Shown one piece after another: positions 6,502 to 8,801 of a stretch of 8,801 bases of DNA; within the stretch, counting starts at the first letter, position 1; each line of letters opens with the position of its first letter. The notes beneath the pieces were generated by a model that was not told where the DNA came from, did not search any database, and saw only the letters and a list, made by a program, of their open reading frames with translations. This DNA is from an uncultured Pseudodesulfovibrio sp. (GTDB taxonomy: Bacteria > Desulfobacterota > Desulfovibrionia > Desulfovibrionales > Desulfovibrionaceae), in contig CAMYLL010000088.1 in NCBI GenBank assembly GCA_947259235.1, positions 1 to 8,801 of the forward strand, written 5' to 3'. Made by a program: the position numbers and the translations under genes.

Positions 6502-7643
6502 GCCGTTCTCCTCTTCTTCGACCATGTGCCGCCCTCGTCTCCCAGGGGCTGCCAGTCCTTGAACACGGGCTGGTAGCCGTAAGCGCGAAGCATGGCGCAT
6601 ATCGCCTCCACGCTACGGCCATCGCTGATCTCGAACTGCCCCACCGTTTCGCCCTCTTCGCTGTGGCCGCCCACGGCTGTGGACACCCCGGCAGACATCC
6701 GGGTCACGCCCAGAGGAAGCAGATTCTCGCGCAGCCGGGCGTTCTCGCGGGTGGAGATGGTGATGCCCAGACGGGGCAGAAAGAGCCTGAAAGCGAGCAT
6801 GATCTGCACCAGGTCCGCATCGTCTACCACCGAGGTCGGCTGGAATGCACCCGCGTGAGGCCGCATGCGCGGCAGGGACGCGGCTATGTCCACCTCGGGA
6901 TAGTGTCTTTGCAGATACGCCGCGTGCATTCCCGTAAGCAAGGCGTCCTTGCGCCAATCGCCCAGCCCCAGGAGCGCGCCGATATTGACAACGCGCATGC
7001 CCGCCCGGCATCCCCGCTCGGGCGCGTCGAGCCGGAAGCGATAGTCCCGCTTGGGCCCGTGTGGATGCAGCCGTTCGTAGAGCACTTCGTCATATGTCTC
7101 CTGAAACATGGTCAGCCCGTCTATCCCGGCGGCCACCATGCGCGCATATTCGTGCTCCTCCATGGCGTATATCTCCATGGAAACAGACGGAAAATGGCGA
7201 CGCAGCACCGCAAGACAGGACTCAAGATACTCCAGGGACGCCTTGGCCCGGGACTCGCCCGTGAGAATCAGCAGCTGCCGGAGTCCGGTGGCCGCAATGG
7301 CCACGGCCTCGGCCTCCACCTGCTCCAGGGTGAGCTGGCTGCGTTTGATGACATTGGTGGCGTTGAACCCGCAATACACGCAGTGGTTGGCGCAGTGGTT
7401 GGAAAGATACAGCGGCGTGAACAGCTGGATGGTCCTGCCGAAATGCTGAACGGTAAGCCGGTTGGCCCGGGCCGCCATCTCCTCCAGAAACGGTGCGGCG
7501 GCCGGACTCAGGAGGACAAGAAGATCGTCGGCGTCAAGGCTGGTCTTTGCCAGCGAGCGGCGCACGTCGCCCACGGTGACCGAGGCGAATCGCTCGGCCA
7601 GCGGCAAGGCGGAGTATGCGGCGCATTCTTCGTAAAAGCTCAC
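6498..7643 (-). CDS. thiH: 2-iminoacetate (dehydroglycine) synthase ThiH, radical SAM
   Basis: A 381-residue radical-SAM tyrosine lyase that cleaves tyrosine to p-cresol and dehydroglycine, which ThiG uses to build the thiazole ring. The cluster motif C84-x3-C88-x2-C91 (NHCANHCVYCGFN) is clear. It is followed by ILTGE (136-140, the GGE-like motif), MEIYAMEEHEYARM, GLTMFQETYD, RVVNIGALLGLGDWR and a C-terminal RMSAGVSTAVGGH block, all in the order expected for ThiH. The length is close to E. coli ThiH (377). The start is a GTG at 7643, 3 nt after the thiG TAG, with a purine-rich GAGGGG upstream. The 3' end overlaps thiF by 4 nt. Use of oxygen-sensitive ThiH rather than the glycine oxidase ThiO fits an anaerobic or facultative host. 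ThiH is believed to work in a complex with ThiG, and the two genes are adjacent. Confidence 0.96.
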   Translation of the reverse strand: MSFYEECAAYSALPLAERFASVTVGDVRRSLAKTSLDADDLLVLLSPAAAPFLEEMAARANRLTVQHFGRTIQLFTPLYLSNHCANHCVYCGFNATNVIKRSQLTLEQVEAEAVAIAATGLRQLLILTGESRAKASLEYLESCLAVLRRHFPSVSMEIYAMEEHEYARMVAAGIDGLTMFQETYDEVLYERLHPHGPKRDYRFRLDAPERGCRAGMRVVNIGALLGLGDWRKDALLTGMHAAYLQRHYPEVDIAASLPRMRPHAGAFQPTSVVDDADLVQIMLAFRLFLPRLGITISTRENARLRENLLPLGVTRMSAGVSTAVGGHSEEGETVGQFEISDGRSVEAICAMLRAYGYQPVFKDWQPLGDEGGTWSKKRRTA

Positions 7644-7646
7644 AAC

Positions 7647-8423
7647 CTACCCCTCGCCCAGAAAACCAGTCAGCGGCGACGACGCAGCGGCAAGCGCCCG
7701 CGATGCGCCGGGACCGGCCAGATACGCCTCGCGCCCCGCCCGCACAGCGCGGCCAAAGGCCCGGGCCATGGCCACCGGATCTCCGGCTGTGGCAATGGCC
7801 GTATTCACGAGGCAGGCGTCCGCGCCCATTTCCATGGCCTCGCAGGCCTCGGACGGCCGTCCTATGCCGGCGTCAACAATCACCGGCACGTCGATCTCCT
7901 CTATGAGGATACGCACCATCTCGCGGGTCTTGAGCCCACGGTTGGTGCCGATGGGCGCGCCAAGGGGCATCACCGCAGCAGCTCCAGCGCTGACAAGGCT
8001 TCTGGCGACATAGAGATCCGCATTGACATACGGCAAAACCACGAATCCTTCCGCCGCGAGCACCTCCGTGGCTTTGCACGTCTCGTAGCCGTCGGGCAGA
8101 AGATACCGGCTGTCGGAGATGACCTCGATCTTGATCCAGTCTCCGCAGCCCATGGCGCGAGCCAGCCTGGCGATGCGCACGGCCTCCTCGGCGTTTCTGG
8201 CGCCGGAGGTGTTGGGCAGCAGTCGCATGTGCCTGGGGATGTAGTCCATGACATTGCCGGACACCGCGTCCAGATCGACCCGGCGCAAAGCCACGGTCAC
8301 AACCTCTGACCCCGACGCCTCGCAGACGGCAGGAATGACGGCGTCATCCGCATATTTTCCGGTCCCCGTGAACAAACGGCTCTCAAGAGCGACTCCGCCG
8401 ATTTCAAAAACGTCTTCTTTCAT
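7647..8423 (-). CDS. thiG: Thiazole synthase ThiG
   Basis: A 258-residue TIM-barrel enzyme that condenses deoxyxylulose 5-phosphate, dehydroglycine and ThiS-thiocarboxylate into thiazole phosphate. Motifs: [10 protein letters not shown] (15-24), VTVALRRV (42-49), LLPNTSG (68-74), DWIKIEV (95-101) in which Lys98 is the expected Schiff-base lysine, LLPD (108-111), GFVVLPY (126-132), [14 protein letters not shown] (150-163), [10 protein letters not shown] (179-188) and [12 protein letters not shown] (200-211). Its length is nearly that of E. coli ThiG (256). The ATG at 8423 is preceded by CAGGAC and begins 13 nt after the thiS stop codon. The frame stays open upstream to 8573, but that would overlap most of thiS and add 50 residues unlike Thi[10 protein letters not shown] differs from the GSG found there in many ThiG proteins; I take it as a lineage variant. 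Confidence 0.96.
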   Translation of the reverse strand: MKEDVFEIGGVALESRLFTGTGKYADDAVIPAVCEASGSEVVTVALRRVDLDAVSGNVMDYIPRHMRLLPNTSGARNAEEAVRIARLARAMGCGDWIKIEVISDSRYLLPDGYETCKATEVLAAEGFVVLPYVNADLYVARSLVSAGAAAVMPLGAPIGTNRGLKTREMVRILIEEIDVPVIVDAGIGRPSEACEAMEMGADACLVNTAIATAGDPVAMARAFGRAVRAGREAYLAGPGASRALAAASSPLTGFLGEG

Positions 8424-8436
8424 TTCACTGTCCTGC

Positions 8437-8637
8437 CTAGCCGCCGCCGACAAAGCGGAGCACTTCAAGATGGTCGCCCTCGCACAGCGCGGTCTGTGCA
8501 AACGCGGTGGACGGTACGATGTCCTTGTTGCATTCGACCACCACTGTACCGGGATCGAGGCCCATGTCCTCAACCAAAGCCAGCACCGTCATCCCCGCGA
8601 CGATCTCCATTTCCTTGCCATTGACCACAACAACCAC
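8437..8637 (-). CDS. thiS: Sulfur carrier protein ThiS
   Basis: A 66-residue ubiquitin-fold protein that carries sulfur as a C-terminal thiocarboxylate. The sequence runs [12 protein letters not shown], then [13 protein letters not shown], then a V-V-E-C-N-K-D-I strand near 33-40, and ends in RFVGGG. The terminal Gly-Gly is the group that ThiF adenylates. The length equals that of E. coli ThiS (66). The GTG at 8637 is chosen because GAGGAGG sits 5 nt upstream and because an N-terminal beta strand starting at VVVVNG is what ThiS proteins show. The frame is open further upstream to 8793, but those 52 extra codons are really the terminator and riboswitch of the leader. It is the first gene of the thi operon, 13 nt ahead of thiG. 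Confidence 0.94.
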   Translation of the reverse strand: MVVVVNGKEMEIVAGMTVLALVEDMGLDPGTVVVECNKDIVPSTAFAQTALCEGDHLEVLRFVGGG

Positions 8638-8642
8638 GTGTG

Positions 8643-8649
8643 CCTCCTC
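8643..8649 (-). promoter_or_regulatory. Ribosome binding site of thiS
   Basis: GAGGAGG on the - strand lies 5 nt before the GTG at 8637 and fixes that codon as the start. A second purine-rich GAAGGAG lies a few bases further upstream (8654-8660) with no start codon at a suitable distance. Confidence 0.75.
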
Positions 8650-8684
8650 GCAGCTCCTTCCGGCGGCTCGGGTTCGCGGGCCGC

Positions 8685-8716
8685 AAAAAAAAGCGCTTGC
8701 CCGAAAAGACAAGCGC
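8685..8716 (-). terminator. Intrinsic terminator in the thi leader (riboswitch expression platform)
   Basis: On the - strand GCGCTTG (8716-8710) and CAAGCGC (8699-8693) form a perfect 7-bp stem with a 10-nt loop, followed directly by eight T (8692-8685). It sits between the TPP riboswitch and the thiS ribosome binding site, so it should stop transcription before thiS when the riboswitch is bound by TPP. The matching antiterminator cannot be defined because the riboswitch 5' half is outside the window. Confidence 0.9.
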
Positions 8717-8742
8717 ATACTGGTACAATACACAGATTTATT

Positions 8743-8801
8743 GCAGCTTCCCTCCGGCAGTACTACCCGCATCAGGTTCAAAGGGTCAGGCAAAAAGCCC
8801 A
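8743..8801 (-). ncRNA. TPP riboswitch (THI element), 5' part cut by window edge
   Basis: Read on the - strand, the bases contain CCCTTTGAACCTGAT followed by GCGGGTAGTACTGCCGGAG and then GGAAG. This is the conserved 3' half of the TPP-sensing THI box: J3-2, the P4/P5 diphosphate-sensor arm and the start of the P1 3' strand. The preceding GGGCTTTTTGCCT can fold as the variable P3a hairpin. The P1 5' strand, P2 and the CUGAGA block must lie beyond 8801. It precedes a terminator and thiS. Binding of thiamine pyrophosphate is expected to lower transcription of the whole thiSGHFEC unit. The promoter is also outside the window. Confidence 0.93.

Noticed and set aside
4147..6576. 809-codon open frame on the + strand, antisense to thiC, thiE and thiF
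   Set aside because: It runs across three clearly recognised genes on the other strand. Its translation is rich in His, Gly, Asp and Gln with no domain pattern, as expected when GC-rich codons leave the opposite frame free of stops.
6502..6600. N-terminal extension of ThiF from an ATG at 6600
   Set aside because: The extension lies inside thiH, while the ATGA overlap with the thiH stop and a GAGGAG site support 6501. An ATG at 6525 is also possible but less well supported.
6663..8309. 548-codon open frame on the + strand, antisense to thiH and thiG
   Set aside because: It is the same kind of shadow frame. It crosses the thiG/thiH junction, has no recognisable motif, and ThiG and ThiH are unambiguous on the - strand.
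1..8801. Mobile elements, CRISPR arrays, tRNA or rRNA genes, phage or defence genes
   Set aside because: No transposase-like frame, regularly spaced repeats, cloverleaf or rRNA-like sequence was seen. All space beyond the listed genes is short intergenic sequence.

Overview
This 8.8 kb window looks like ordinary chromosome from an anaerobic, GC-rich (about 60% by eye) bacterium. The gene set points to a Desulfovibrio-like sulfate reducer (Desulfovibrionales). It has a thiSGHFE-thiC thiamine operon that uses the anaerobic radical-SAM enzyme ThiH, the short 'family 2' type of ThiF and a short ThiC of about 430 residues. Next to it is an NhaB plus SLC13 transporter pair of the kind seen in marine, sodium-using bacteria. 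The taxonomic call is inference from gene content, not from a marker gene.

Layout: the left half is transcribed rightward. It holds the last 37 codons of an unrecognised gene (1-111), an SLC13/DASS-type transporter with two central RCK_C (TrkA-C-like) domains (161-1960), a 237-nt gap rich in inverted repeats (1961-2197), and nhaB, a Na+/H+ antiporter (2198-3820). The right half is transcribed leftward and reads, in transcription order, a TPP riboswitch cut by the window edge (to 8801), an intrinsic terminator in the leader (8685-8716), thiS, thiG, thiH, thiF, thiE and thiC (3904-5208). The two convergent units meet at a strong stem-loop with T-rich flanks on both sides (about 3843-3890), which probably terminates both.

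How the genes work together: ThiF adenylates the C-terminal Gly-Gly of ThiS so that it can be thiocarboxylated. ThiH makes dehydroglycine from tyrosine. ThiG joins the ThiS sulfur, dehydroglycine and deoxyxylulose phosphate into the thiazole phosphate. ThiC converts aminoimidazole ribotide into hydroxymethylpyrimidine phosphate. ThiE couples pyrimidine and thiazole to thiamine phosphate. The operon is tightly packed, with gaps of 13, 3, -4, 0 and 3 nt, so translational coupling is likely. Premature termination controlled by the TPP riboswitch should set expression of the whole unit. No thiD, thiL or dxs is present, so those steps must be encoded elsewhere. In the left half, a probably Na+-coupled anion importer next to a Na+/H+ antiporter suggests a local sodium cycle, although the importer's substrate cannot be read from the sequence.

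I found no IS element, CRISPR array, tRNA, rRNA or clear sign of recent transfer, and no convincing undescribed system. The items most worth a second look are the structured leader before nhaB, a roughly 40-residue insertion in NhaB, and the start-codon choices for thiS, thiG, thiF and nhaB, where the longest open frames would give wrong proteins.
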